A DNA stretch of 64,000 nt from Chitinophaga filiformis (lineage in GTDB: Bacteria > Bacteroidota > Bacteroidia > Chitinophagales > Chitinophagaceae): contig NZ_FNBN01000001.1 of assembly GCF_900102545.1 (NCBI RefSeq), positions 301,198-365,197 of the forward strand. The letters are read 5' to 3'. The position numbers and the translations under genes were made by a program. Shown piece after piece: positions 1 to 8,986 of the stretch. Below the pieces are notes generated by a model. It was not told where the DNA came from. It saw only the letters and a program-made list of their open reading frames with translations, and did no database searches. Numbering within the stretch: the stretch's first letter is position 1; each line of letters opens with the position of its first letter.

Positions 1-41
1 AATAACAGTGAGCCTGCTAATCGTCTAAGTTTTCCGATCAT
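1..41 (-). CDS. Possible 5' end of a leftward gene cut by the window edge
   Basis: Reading leftward from an ATG at 39-41, the frame stays open to the window edge and gives 13 codons (MIGKLRRLAGSLL). A basic stretch followed by a hydrophobic one would suit the start of a membrane or exported protein. It lies downstream of, and in the same direction as, the 609-residue gene that ends at 163. With only 13 codons visible it may be chance. Confidence 0.25.
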   Translation of the reverse strand, partial: MIGKLRRLAGSLL

Positions 42-162
42 TTTTTACTGCTTTTATGCCTTTAAAGATGATCCTCAAAAATATGTTGCTGCGAGGCTTT
101 TGGGCACCTTCCTGTGACTACAGATTGACTACACGTTCCCTCAATGGCTGACTACAGAATGT

Positions 163-1992
163 CTACATGTTCGTCGGGCTGTTGTCGCTTACCGCTACGT
201 TGATGTGTTGGCTGGCTATCATCAATATAGCATCATCCAGTTCTTTCTTCATATTGGCTATGTACTGGTTACTTTCTTTTTTGAAAAGAGATACTATATT
301 TTTATAATAGTCTATCCCTTCCAACAGATTGCTTTTAAAGGTTTGAAAATATTTTGCCTGTTTGGCGCTCAGGTCGGCGGCCTTCTCCATCTGCTTTTTC
401 CAGTACGTAATATATAAGTGTAATTCGTTAATAAAAATGTTCGGCCGGTATAATGTATTAAGCAGGTGTAATCTGCCATAAATATGACCTACCATTTCTG
501 ACAAGGTATACACCCCTGAAAAATAGGCAAGGTTAGGACCGGGACATATGGTTACGGCTGCGCCAGGGCGCCATGGCTTAATGTTGTCTTTTAGCAGGGC
601 TGCTGTACCCAGACCTTCACAGAGGCAATCTTTTACAGTTATATCTTCTAAGGCCTTATTATGCTCTTCCGGTGGTAGCTGTTTTTCCTGCAGCTGTTTT
701 ATCTTCAAATGCTGGTATTGGCGTGATGCCGTGCAAATGGGCGTGTCAGTAAACTCGGTATTGGAAACAAGATATTTTTTAATACACGGACTACCAGGCC
801 TTCCATTTTCGATCCTTTTCAGGCGCTGTGCTTCTCCACTGCTTTTCCTAAAGTTGTTAAAAGGTATGCCTAAAGGAGACGCATCACTCATATAGTAATC
901 ATCAGGTTGAGCGGTAGCCAATTGCTGCAGGGTATTTTCGTCTACGTTGGTAGCTTCGGGTACCAGTAAAAATGGACTCCCCCATCCGGTGCCGTCTATG
1001 GCATAGTGCTCCAGTAAAAACTCATTTTCATTGGCAGTACCTATACCGCCCTGTACGGTAATTTTCAACGGTGGCTGCGTAGAAAATGCTGTTTGCGCTT
1101 TTGCTGCCAGAGCGGCACAGCAAAGGGTAAAAAGCTCTGTGGCCAATGCCTCCTTCCTCTCCTTAAATTCTTCCAGTATAGGACCGAGTAATATACCTTC
1201 TGTAGCAAATGCATGTCCGCCGCAGTTAAGGCCTGATTCAATTCTAAACTCTGATACCCATATTCCTCTTTTAGCCAGTATCTTACCTTGTACCAGCGCA
1301 GAACGGTAGTCGCTTACCTTCAGAATCAGTTTTTTTTGTAACTGCCCGTTTTCATCGGGCAAAAAATCGGGAAACTGATCAATATAGTTATATAAGCGTG
1401 GATTGTAGCCGGCAGAAATAATAACGGATGATTGCAGGTTACTATTGGCAAAACCGCGCAAAGCTGCCAACGCATCTGAATATTCTGAAGGTAATGGATG
1501 ACCATCAGCATCCGTATTTAGTTTATCTACCTTGGCCATAATATTTACATCTATCGCCCCGGCTACAATAGCCTGACGTAGTTGTTGCTGCAACTGCTGC
1601 TTTTCCGCGCCTGATGGTAAGCGTGTCATTTGCAGGTATTGCTGTTTTAACCGGCTATTGTCAGGTAACAGTTCAAAGTATTTTACCAGATCATTACCAG
1701 GTTCAAATGGTAATGAGCGCAACTGATTCAACTGCTTTTGCACTATTTCGTTCACCAGGTTGAGGTAATGGGTAATGCGGGCGGCTCTGAAGTCGGGATC
1801 CGTTTCTGTAATGGGCTGGTAGGTCAGGCCTTCCTGCCTGCAATAGTATTCCCGCATTTTTTCAATGAGCTGATCTTCTACAATAGATATTACCGATGCA
1901 ATACCGAAACGGGCTACTTTTACCGGTGTATCGATACTGTAACCTAAACCTAATACCGGAATATGAAAACTATGAACTTCAGGAACGTGCAT
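163..1992 (-). CDS. Conserved protein of unknown function with FMN-barrel-like motifs
   Basis: A 609-residue soluble protein without signal peptide or membrane segment. I do not recognise a named family with certainty. Three glycine-rich motifs resemble the phosphate/FMN-binding loops of nitronate monooxygenase or FabK/PfaD-type TIM barrels: SGLNCGGHAFATEG near 253-266, VQGGIGTANE at 313-322, and GTGWGSPFLLVPEAT at 334-348. The N-terminus (GLGYSIDTPVKVARFGIASV, 15-34) would fit the first strand and loop of such a barrel. A helical Gln-rich insertion occupies about 75-145. The C-terminal third carries a CLCEGLG motif near 470 and looks like a separate cap or domain. The role is unknown; oxidoreductase is an inference from motifs only. 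It is apparently a single-gene unit. Confidence 0.5.
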   Translation of the reverse strand: MHVPEVHSFHIPVLGLGYSIDTPVKVARFGIASVISIVEDQLIEKMREYYCRQEGLTYQPITETDPDFRAARITHYLNLVNEIVQKQLNQLRSLPFEPGNDLVKYFELLPDNSRLKQQYLQMTRLPSGAEKQQLQQQLRQAIVAGAIDVNIMAKVDKLNTDADGHPLPSEYSDALAALRGFANSNLQSSVIISAGYNPRLYNYIDQFPDFLPDENGQLQKKLILKVSDYRSALVQGKILAKRGIWVSEFRIESGLNCGGHAFATEGILLGPILEEFKERKEALATELFTLCCAALAAKAQTAFSTQPPLKITVQGGIGTANENEFLLEHYAIDGTGWGSPFLLVPEATNVDENTLQQLATAQPDDYYMSDASPLGIPFNNFRKSSGEAQRLKRIENGRPGSPCIKKYLVSNTEFTDTPICTASRQYQHLKIKQLQEKQLPPEEHNKALEDITVKDCLCEGLGTAALLKDNIKPWRPGAAVTICPGPNLAYFSGVYTLSEMVGHIYGRLHLLNTLYRPNIFINELHLYITYWKKQMEKAADLSAKQAKYFQTFKSNLLEGIDYYKNIVSLFKKESNQYIANMKKELDDAILMIASQHINVAVSDNSPTNM

Positions 1993-2148
1993 AAATATTT
2001 GTTTAGCAGACGGGCTGCAGGTTGTTGACTTAATTTACACGCGAAGGTCAAGTTGCAGTGTGATATTAACTATGACCACAATCATACCCTTAACTAATCT
2101 GGCACCGAGCTGCAGAATGAAGCAGGCTGCTCGGGGCAACTTATCAGA

Positions 2149-2182
2149 AAAAACGCCGGGCGATCTATCACCCGGCGTTTTT
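2149..2182 (-). terminator. Intrinsic terminator after the small membrane protein gene
   Basis: A perfect hairpin with arms AAAACGCCGGG and CCCGGCGTTTT around a 10-base loop, with flanking A/T runs on both sides. It sits directly beyond the stop codon at 2188 of the leftward gene. Confidence 0.8.
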
Positions 2183-2187
2183 CCATT

Positions 2188-2400
2188 TTATTCAAATTCT
2201 GCTATCAATTCCTTCATTTCCTGAATGCCTTTCCCAAAGCGTTTCCTGACATACCATATATTGGCATAATGTATCGCCACACCTAACACCAACCATATAG
2301 TCAATGCCCAATACCATTTGAGCTGCGGAAAATGTTTAAGCTGTATTGCAATCAAAATGATACTGGCCCCCGTCGACGTCCACAGATATATACGTAGCAC
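2188..2400 (-). CDS. Small two-helix membrane protein, start uncertain
   Basis: A 70-residue protein from a GTG start, with two hydrophobic segments (about 5-22 and 29-48) and a charged C-terminal tail. The open frame extends upstream past the GTG for about 22 codons (an amphipathic stretch, IPERHAYQKLYQSIYDETQR) to an in-frame TGA, but no ATG, GTG or TTG is present there. The product may therefore be longer with an unusual start, or the upstream part may be untranslated. It follows the exported protein gene ending at 2489 in the same direction and is closed by a strong terminator. No function is recognised. Confidence 0.45.
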   Translation of the reverse strand: MLRIYLWTSTGASIILIAIQLKHFPQLKWYWALTIWLVLGVAIHYANIWYVRKRFGKGIQEMKELIAEFE

Positions 2401-2488
2401 CCGTTGCGTTTCATCATAGATACTTTGATATAATTTCTGATATGCGTGTCTTTCAGGGATGTGGAATGATCAAAAGATGCAGCAACAA

Positions 2489-3988
2489 TTAATCCCGACG
2501 CCTGTTTACTTCCCGAAGCAAACGTCTGCACCTTGCAAATGACGGCCCTGACATATACCCGATATTCACCTGTAATCTGAAACCGCTGTAACGCTCTAGT
2601 CCACCGATTGCCGGGCTGTATCCCGGACTCCATATGTATTTGGCGGACAGGTCATAGAGCAGGCGTTTACCTAAGCGTGTAGTGATCCCCATCCCTCCTT
2701 CCACAGCGAATTTTTGTTGCGAATAGTCGGTAGCACTGATACCGTTGGCCATACTTCCTTTGATTTTAATCAAGGTGGTATTGACAGCACCGATACCCAG
2801 CAGTAAGTATGGACGAGGTTCCATAGCAATAAGATCTTTAAGCAAGGTTCGTTGTGCACTCAGATTACCTGATTCAATTTCATCGGTCTCTTTGGCTATC
2901 CGCTCATCGAGCTCGCTGATATCTGCCCATTTACGCGCTTTGTACTGTCGGCTGTAAAGGCCACCCAAACCATATTTAAAGTAACTGAAGTTTGATAATA
3001 TCATGCCGGAACTGGCACTAATACTTTGGCTACTGCTGCCGGTAACAGACATGAAACGTTCCGTCTTGTTCATCTGAATTTCAAGCCCCAGGCGATGTCT
3101 TTCTGAAATATAATTTTCAGAAGCAAAGCCGAAGTAGATTTTTCGCTCAGTAATACTTATTCTCGTTTTCACGTCGTCTCCGCTTTTGAATACATTGGGT
3201 ATCAGGGTAACGCCCAGGGTAAAATTGAGTACTTTATTACCCAGATAAGTGTCTAAGATCTGATCAGACAATTCTTGTTTAACGTGTGCATACATTTTTT
3301 CATAGCGTTCTAATCGCTCAATTTCCCATTCATAATCATCTGGATTTGTCATTTTCCTTTTATGAATATAATAAAGTGTATCTGCAGGTATTTCTCCTAC
3401 ACGTAAGCTGAATCTGTTGATACTGTCTTTGTTCACTCTGCGATAAGGAAACATAACATCCCCGGCATACGTATTGATCAGATTCATAGATGGCATAATC
3501 AATAACATACCGGGGAAGGTGGTAAAATAGCTGGGCATTACCGACATTGCAGGCATCATAACTGCACCTTTCGCTGCACCATCCAGATTTCTGTTCACTA
3601 CCCTGATGCTCCTGATTTCACTGAGTTTCACCGTATCAAAATCCCGGGCAGGGATTTTAATCGGCAGGGGTAATGGAATGAAGGGAGGTCGTTTCAGGAA
3701 TACAAGTGTGGTATCCGTAATACCCATCAAATTGGATTCTATGTAATAAGTATGTCTCCTGAAATCTGATCTGTAGATGGGTTGTTCTATGTTCCGTTTT
3801 CTGGCTGACCAGAACCATAATTTGATGAATGCCCCTACTTTTACGGTATCGGCCATGCCTGTTTGTTCATTATAAATAATGAGTACGTTTTCCTTTCCGT
3901 TCTTTGAGACAGGGAGAGGGAAAGGAAATTGAGCATAGATACAGCATGTGGTAATACTTAGGAGAGACACTAGTAATGTAAACTTCAT
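2489..3988 (-). CDS. Exported protein of unknown function, possible outer-membrane protein
   Basis: About 499 residues from the ATG at 3986-3988. This start is preferred over the one 11 codons upstream because it gives a clean Sec signal peptide (MKFTLLVSLLSITTCCIYAQ). The mature N-terminal part has a beta-rich segment (DTVKVGAFIKLWFWSARKRN, DTVKLSEIRSIRV) and two short hydrophobic Met/Pro-rich stretches around 150-180. The C-terminal half has alternating polar and aromatic strands (ISITERKIYFGFASENYISE, YKARKWADISELD) that could form a barrel. A helical acidic insertion sits between them. I recognise no family. The gene lies downstream of the LytTR regulator and may be transcribed with it. 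Confidence 0.6.
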   Translation of the reverse strand: MKFTLLVSLLSITTCCIYAQFPFPLPVSKNGKENVLIIYNEQTGMADTVKVGAFIKLWFWSARKRNIEQPIYRSDFRRHTYYIESNLMGITDTTLVFLKRPPFIPLPLPIKIPARDFDTVKLSEIRSIRVVNRNLDGAAKGAVMMPAMSVMPSYFTTFPGMLLIMPSMNLINTYAGDVMFPYRRVNKDSINRFSLRVGEIPADTLYYIHKRKMTNPDDYEWEIERLERYEKMYAHVKQELSDQILDTYLGNKVLNFTLGVTLIPNVFKSGDDVKTRISITERKIYFGFASENYISERHRLGLEIQMNKTERFMSVTGSSSQSISASSGMILSNFSYFKYGLGGLYSRQYKARKWADISELDERIAKETDEIESGNLSAQRTLLKDLIAMEPRPYLLLGIGAVNTTLIKIKGSMANGISATDYSQQKFAVEGGMGITTRLGKRLLYDLSAKYIWSPGYSPAIGGLERYSGFRLQVNIGYMSGPSFARCRRLLREVNRRRD

Positions 3989-4106
3989 ACAACGATATTT
4001 GTCGCATACCACAAAAGGCATGGATCCGGTTACATTACAAATGTATACTCAGCACTCGCCGGCGTGAAAAAATATGGGTAAACCGGCTTAAAATATTGGA
4101 GAATCG

Positions 4107-4802
4107 TCAGGAGGTTTTTCTCCAGAGATGAATATTATGACGGTAAGTATCGCCAATTGGCAGTTGTCTGTCTTCCAGCTTCAGATATCGGCTACCGATA
4201 GCAGTGACCCTTTTCCGGGATACGATGTAAGATCTGTGTATCCTGAAGAACTGTTGATCTGGCAGTTGCCTGGTGACCTCTTTCATAGAGATCATTGATA
4301 AGACCGGTTTATCTGATGATTGAGTATATATCTTTACGTAGTTGTTCAGTCCTTCGATAAAAAGAATATCAGTGAATGGGATCTTTTTAGTCTGATAGTC
4401 GGAACGTACATACAAACAGGAATCGGTGTTGCTTTCCGTCATCTTACAATGGAGAGCCGCTTTTGCAATAGCCTGTTCAAACCTCTCAGCGGAGAAAGGT
4501 TTCAGCAGATAATCCATTGCAGCCACATTAAAACCGTCTACAGCGTAGTTGGCATATGCAGTAGTGAAGATCACCATTGGCTTTATTGGTAAGGAACGAT
4601 AAAATTCGAGACCATTTACTTCTGCCATTTCAATATCCAGCAGGATCAGATCAACGTTGTGACACATAAGGTACTGACGGGCCTGATCAGAGCTGGTGAA
4701 TTGGCGACGAAGCACGATCTCTTTCAACTGACTGCTGTAGAATGAAAGCACGTCATGTGCGATGGGTTCATCGTCAATAGCGATTACATGTAAAGGTCTC
4801 AT
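4107..4802 (-). CDS. LytTR-family response regulator
   Basis: A 231-residue response regulator. The receiver domain (about 3-120) has the acidic pair at 10-11 (IDDEP), the phosphoacceptor Asp56 in LLDIEM, and Lys101 in LLKPF. The LytTR DNA-binding domain (about 135-230) contains the YVKIYT strand and the FFRIHRSYIV motif typical of LytR/AlgR regulators. The ATG overlaps the stop of the upstream sensor kinase by four bases, so the two are translationally coupled and form a two-component system. The input is not evident; the exported protein gene downstream at 2489-3988 is a possible target or co-operon member. Confidence 0.93.
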   Translation of the reverse strand: MRPLHVIAIDDEPIAHDVLSFYSSQLKEIVLRRQFTSSDQARQYLMCHNVDLILLDIEMAEVNGLEFYRSLPIKPMVIFTTAYANYAVDGFNVAAMDYLLKPFSAERFEQAIAKAALHCKMTESNTDSCLYVRSDYQTKKIPFTDILFIEGLNNYVKIYTQSSDKPVLSMISMKEVTRQLPDQQFFRIHRSYIVSRKRVTAIGSRYLKLEDRQLPIGDTYRHNIHLWRKTS

Positions 4803-5803
4803 AAATGTATACGAAGATTGACTATAAATTCACGTTGATGTTGCGTTATTTCCAATTCGTGTTGATTGGGATAAATCAGTTCAAGCCGCCTTTTTACATT
4901 TCTGATGCCAACACCCTGCCGTGAGGATGATGTTATAATTGTATTTATGGATGTAAAATAAAGTGTGTTTTCAACATAGTTGATGGAGATCTTCATTGAC
5001 GTGGCCTCATTAACAGAAATCCCATATTTAAAGTCATTCTCGATGAAGGGCATCAGAAGGAATGGTGCAATACTAAGACGGGCGTCACTATCATGGACAT
5101 TAAACTCCACTTTATTGTTTGGACTAATCCGAAGCTGCTGCATTTGTATGTAGTTCGTGATATGGGTTATCTCCCTTGAGAGACAGACCTTTTCTGAATC
5201 ACTTTCATACAACACGTAGCGCATCATATCCGACAATATTAGTATGGTTTCAGGTGTTTTGCCGGATTGTCTGATGGCCAATCCGTAGATGCCATTTAAA
5301 GTATTAAAGAAAAAGTGAGGTTGAATCTGGTGTTTAAGTGCTGTAAGTTCCATGGTCTTTTTCTGCAACTCGAGGTCTGCTTTTTCCTGGTGTAACAAAC
5401 TCCATTCTTTGCGGCGGCGTAGTATGTAGGAGAGCATGTAAGCACCGGAAAGCAACATCAGATGGGGTATTGCGAATCCGATCCGGTCAATGAGCCTGAA
5501 GTCTATGTAATAGAAGGCAGTAATGAAATTGAATACTGATGGCAGATACAGTGATATAATTGCATATAGTATTAAAAACGTAAAGTATATGGATCTTTTT
5601 GAATTAAAAGCAGGAATCAGCAGGTAATAATTCAAATAATATCCACCTGCAGCAAGGAGATTATTAACAATAACAGAAATAGACAATTCCATGGAAGATA
5701 AGATAACAATTTTATGAGGTGCCGGCAACAGGAAAATGGGAAGGCCAATGGAGCCAGCCAGTACTATAAGGGGGATAAGGATAACGCGTTTTTCATTATT
5801 CAT
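4799..5803 (-). CDS. LytS/YehU-type sensor histidine kinase
   Basis: A 334-residue membrane kinase. About four hydrophobic helices occupy residues 8-128, with no periplasmic domain of note. The His_kinase domain follows: phosphoacceptor His163 in HQIQPHFFFNTLN, then an N box in FIENDFKYG and a glycine box in GVGIRNVKRRLEL. It lacks a classical HisKA dimerisation helix, as is usual for kinases paired with LytTR regulators. It overlaps the response regulator gene by ATGA and is the first gene of that operon; its promoter must lie in the 374-bp divergent gap before the cupin gene. Confidence 0.93.
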   Translation of the reverse strand: MNNEKRVILIPLIVLAGSIGLPIFLLPAPHKIVILSSMELSISVIVNNLLAAGGYYLNYYLLIPAFNSKRSIYFTFLILYAIISLYLPSVFNFITAFYYIDFRLIDRIGFAIPHLMLLSGAYMLSYILRRRKEWSLLHQEKADLELQKKTMELTALKHQIQPHFFFNTLNGIYGLAIRQSGKTPETILILSDMMRYVLYESDSEKVCLSREITHITNYIQMQQLRISPNNKVEFNVHDSDARLSIAPFLLMPFIENDFKYGISVNEATSMKISINYVENTLYFTSINTIITSSSRQGVGIRNVKRRLELIYPNQHELEITQHQREFIVNLRIHL

Positions 5804-6177
5804 GTTAATAAAAATATAGAATGCTCACATTCTGACATAGCGGTTTACTGATGACGCTTTTCATATCACTACGTATCCGATAAATTGATAGATGAAAGGT
5901 GCTTTTTTGTAGATAAAAAAAATGTTAAAATTAATAGCTCATCCTTTTACCTTTAGATCAACCTGAAGCCTTCCGCGCAACTATGATTTGAAATTCTTAA
6001 TGATTAATTTGATACGCTTAAGCAGTGATGATCATAATGAAAGTAACTTTGCAAAACTAAATCAATACAGTTGATAACAGGATCATGTTAGCGACGCGAC
6101 AACTATTTCGTTGGGGAGGCATCATGTGTCTCCTTTTCAGGATCAATATTTGTTCAACATAATTAACTAAACAGATA
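5804..6177. other. Divergent intergenic region between kinase and cupin genes
   Basis: A 374-bp non-coding stretch, AT-rich near the kinase start. It should hold promoters for both directions. A rightward -7 type box is marked separately at 6044-6051. No RNA gene or clear repeat was seen. Confidence 0.6.
6044..6051 (+). promoter_or_regulatory. Candidate Bacteroidota -7 box for the cupin-SDR unit
   Basis: TAACTTTG matches the Bacteroidota TAnnTTTG consensus exactly and lies about 125 bp before the cupin ATG. A TTTG at 6008-6011 is too far upstream to be a standard -33 element, so support is partial. Confidence 0.4.
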
Positions 6178-6573
6178 ATGGAAATAACAAGGATAGGTTC
6201 GAGAGCTTCTATTAACGGCCCCGAGGATTGGTTTACCGGCGCGGTAAGGATAGATCCGCTTTTTGATGCCAATGATGCAAGACGTGGTGCGGCTGCCAGC
6301 GTGACTTTTGAGCCGGGCGCAAGAACAGCCTGGCATACCCATCCACTGGGCCAGACCCTGATTGTTACAGCAGGCTGTGGCTGGGCACAACGTGAAGGTG
6401 GCCCTGTCGAAACCATACGCCCCGGAGACGTGGTCTGGTTTGAGCCGAATGAAAAACACTGGCACGGTGCTACTGCCACCACAGGTATGACGCATATTGC
6501 GATCCAGGAGAACCTGAATGGTAAAGTAGTGGAATGGATGGAGCAGGTTGCAGACGAGCAGTATAAAGGCTAA
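6178..6573 (+). CDS. Cupin-domain protein, hydroxynitrile-lyase-like
   Basis: A 131-residue single-domain cupin. The first cupin motif carries His53, His55 and Gln59 ([10 protein letters not shown]) and the second carries His94 (EKHWHGA), a His-His-Gln-His metal set. This arrangement and the N-terminal sequence resemble the manganese cupins described as bacterial (R)-hydroxynitrile lyases and the related carboxymuconolactone-decarboxylase-associated cupins. The true substrate cannot be read from sequence. It is followed after 19 bp by a short-chain dehydrogenase, suggesting a two-gene redox or detoxification unit ending in a strong terminator. Confidence 0.85.
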   Translation: MEITRIGSRASINGPEDWFTGAVRIDPLFDANDARRGAAASVTFEPGARTAWHTHPLGQTLIVTAGCGWAQREGGPVETIRPGDVVWFEPNEKHWHGATATTGMTHIAIQENLNGKVVEWMEQVADEQYKG

Positions 6574-6592
6574 TAACTTTTACCCTGATAAC

Positions 6593-7360
6593 ATGGCGAG
6601 AATATTTGTTACAGGCTCCGCAGATGGGCTGGGACTATTAACAGCAAAATCTTTGATCAGCGCTGGTCATGAGGTGGTGCTCCATGCACGCAATAAGGCA
6701 AGGGCAAAGCAGACATTGGAAAAGGTACCCGGCGCCGCCGGCATACTCATTGCTGATCTTTCCAGTATAGCTGAGACGAAAACACTGGCCTCGGAAGCGA
6801 ATGCTACCGGGGCCTTTGATGTAGTGATACATAATGCCGGTGTCTACCAGATACCAAGGAACAGTGTGGGAGCTGAAGGACTACCAGTACTATTTGCGGT
6901 GAATACACTCGCGCCTTATATCCTGACCTGCCTGATGCATAAACCGAAACGCCTTATTTACCTGAGCTCCGGCATGCATCTGCAGGGCGATCCAAAGCTG
7001 GATAATCTTCCGGAGGATTTAGATTCAAAGCATGGTTACATCAGCTATTCCGATACAAAGCTGCATGATGTAATACTAGCTATGGCTGTAGCCCGTAAAT
7101 GGACAGGTGTATATGCCAATTCAGTGGATCCTGGTTGGGTACCAACGAAGATGGGTGGCGCCGGTGCTCCTGATAGCCTTGACAAGGGGTTTGAAACCCA
7201 GTTATGGCTTGCGGTAAGCAATGATCCGGAAGCATGCGTAAGCGGTCAGTATTTCCATCATAAGCGAAAAGCTCATTTCCGGCCAGAGACGAGGGATATT
7301 ACTGTGCAGGAGAAACTCCTGGCCCGCTGTGAGCAGATTACGGGCGTACGTTTTGTATAG
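6593..7360 (+). CDS. Short-chain dehydrogenase/reductase
   Basis: A 255-residue SDR from the ATG at 6593; a TTG start at 6548 would overlap the cupin and is less likely. The Rossmann nucleotide motif is TGSADGLG (7-14), with HNAG near 80-83, a catalytic Ser in LSSG (125-126) and the Tyr152-Lys156 pair (YSDTK). An HAR basic pair after the second strand favours NADP(H). The C-terminus PGWVPTKMGGAGAP is typical of the family. It is probably co-transcribed with the upstream cupin. Confidence 0.88.
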   Translation: MARIFVTGSADGLGLLTAKSLISAGHEVVLHARNKARAKQTLEKVPGAAGILIADLSSIAETKTLASEANATGAFDVVIHNAGVYQIPRNSVGAEGLPVLFAVNTLAPYILTCLMHKPKRLIYLSSGMHLQGDPKLDNLPEDLDSKHGYISYSDTKLHDVILAMAVARKWTGVYANSVDPGWVPTKMGGAGAPDSLDKGFETQLWLAVSNDPEACVSGQYFHHKRKAHFRPETRDITVQEKLLARCEQITGVRFV

Positions 7361-7372
7361 GTAGCAAGCGGT

Positions 7373-7415
7373 AAAATCGTAGCGCCCTGGGGTCAATCCA
7401 GGGCGCTACGATTTT
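7373..7415. terminator. Bidirectional terminator between SDR and haloperoxidase-like genes
   Basis: A perfect 18-bp stem (AAAATCGTAGCGCCCTGG with its complement at 7398-7415) around a 7-base loop, with T runs on both strands. It separates convergent genes ending at 7360 and 7432. Confidence 0.93.
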
Positions 7416-7431
7416 TTGTCCGACGGCAATA

Positions 7432-8985
7432 TTATTCAGCGCCATCCGTCTTTGCCCGCTGTATGGCATAATCACCTACACTTCTTCCTACCACCAGTCC
7501 TACGCCACAATCACTTTTATTGTAGTGGATGCCAGCATAAAACCTGGATCTGGCTGCTTCATCAGCCATTGCCTCATAAGCAGCAGCCCTTTCAGGAATA
7601 AGATGCCCCAGTATCTTTGCAGCCGCACCACTAAACGTTGAATGTCCTGATATATAAGACGGGAAATTCGGAACGCCTGTAAGTGTCTTTATGTTTGGAT
7701 TCATCTGGCATGGGCGGGGATTGAAATAGGTAAACTTGGCATCCCAGCAAACAATCGCAGCATCCATTTCAGTCATGGCAAGAAGCGCCATATTGCGTGC
7801 CCAGCGAACTTCACTAAAATTTTTCCTGATAAAGTCTTCGGCAGCAATAGACATCCAGTGGCCGGGCGGCGTATAGGTGCCGGCGCCATCAGACCAGAAG
7901 TCTATAATACGCATCTTCTCACGGGTGGGATGTGAGGTCTGGTAATATACCTCTTCCACCTCTGCTTTCATCTCTGCGCTGGAGGTTGACGGTGGTGGAC
8001 CGGGACGTAATGCGATAACTGTCAGTGAATCGAAAAGGAAGGGCTTCACTTTTCCGAACAAAGGCAGCATAGGAGGACGTTTGGGCGTTTCGAGACTTAT
8101 CCAGGGAGTCTCTCCCTTTTCGGTGCATTCATCTGCCATTTGCTTCCAGAGAGCAGCGTTGCCAACAGCTGCGCCAGCCCTGTCGCCTCTTGCTCTTGCC
8201 ACAAATTTCTGGGCCACTGCTTTACCTAAAGCTTCACCAGCTTCTATATCACTACGAACGTTGGCGCCTGCAATAATGCGTGCCCGTTTATGCTCTTCAG
8301 CCTTTTGCTGAATGAAATCCTGATCACCGGGAAACAGTAGTTTCATCATTTCTGTGGCTACCCCTGCTAATACCGCATCTTCTGAAGGGTAAGAAGGGAG
8401 ATCAGATTTTGGAATAAGCACTTTCAAAGTGCTATCCACTTTATAAGGTGCAGCACGATTGTATAAAGTTTTGTAGTACCATGCCGCAATAAGCGCATCG
8501 TATTGGGCGGCTGCTACATAAGCGTAAGCTCTTGCAGCATAAGGAGGATTGGCAAATGGGAATTGAGGGTATGCCAAAGGATTGCTGGCGCTTGGTATTG
8601 GATAAGTGCCATCCTCATTCTGATAGGGCGGCAAATTATGTTTGGCTACCAGTTCGCGCAAGATCTCATTCCAACGTAGTACAGCCCCGGCACTCCAGTA
8701 CTGTACTATCTTTTTCTCGTCACTGGTCAGATTTGCCTGCCAGGATTTTATTTCATTGATCTGTGCGACGTAGTCAGGCGTATTCGTTGCTCCTGGGGCA
8801 GCCACTGCAAATTCTGATGGTGATGTAAGCAGCACCGGCTTCCATGTTCCGGCATTCAGATCGATGTTGGAAGGAGTAAGCGCCGGAATATTATCTGTTC
8901 TTCCTTCGATATCCTTGTTGCAGGCAGTAATGGCCATTGTTGCCGTTGCAAGAACGATAACAAAGTAAAAATTTATCTTCTTCAT
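7432..8985 (-). CDS. Vanadium-haloperoxidase-like PAP2 lipoprotein
   Basis: A 517-residue lipoprotein: the signal ends at the lipobox ITAC with Cys22. The C-terminal half holds the three vanadate/phosphate-binding motifs of the vanadium-dependent haloperoxidase and PAP2 phosphatase superfamily: KFTYFNPRP, SYISGHST, and SRFYAGIHYNKSD. The N-terminal 200 residues are helical, as in bacterial VHPO-like proteins. It could act as a haloperoxidase or as an acid phosphatase; sequence motifs alone do not decide. It starts one base after the stop of the outer-membrane protein gene upstream, so the two form an operon and probably act together at the outer membrane. Confidence 0.85.
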   Translation of the reverse strand: MKKINFYFVIVLATATMAITACNKDIEGRTDNIPALTPSNIDLNAGTWKPVLLTSPSEFAVAAPGATNTPDYVAQINEIKSWQANLTSDEKKIVQYWSAGAVLRWNEILRELVAKHNLPPYQNEDGTYPIPSASNPLAYPQFPFANPPYAARAYAYVAAAQYDALIAAWYYKTLYNRAAPYKVDSTLKVLIPKSDLPSYPSEDAVLAGVATEMMKLLFPGDQDFIQQKAEEHKRARIIAGANVRSDIEAGEALGKAVAQKFVARARGDRAGAAVGNAALWKQMADECTEKGETPWISLETPKRPPMLPLFGKVKPFLFDSLTVIALRPGPPPSTSSAEMKAEVEEVYYQTSHPTREKMRIIDFWSDGAGTYTPPGHWMSIAAEDFIRKNFSEVRWARNMALLAMTEMDAAIVCWDAKFTYFNPRPCQMNPNIKTLTGVPNFPSYISGHSTFSGAAAKILGHLIPERAAAYEAMADEAARSRFYAGIHYNKSDCGVGLVVGRSVGDYAIQRAKTDGAE

Positions 8986-8986
8986 A

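Noticed and set aside
6008-6051. Full -33/-7 promoter before the cupin gene
   Set aside because: TTTG at 6008-6011 is 32 bp from TAACTTTG, too far for the usual 17-23 bp spacer; only the -7 box is reported.
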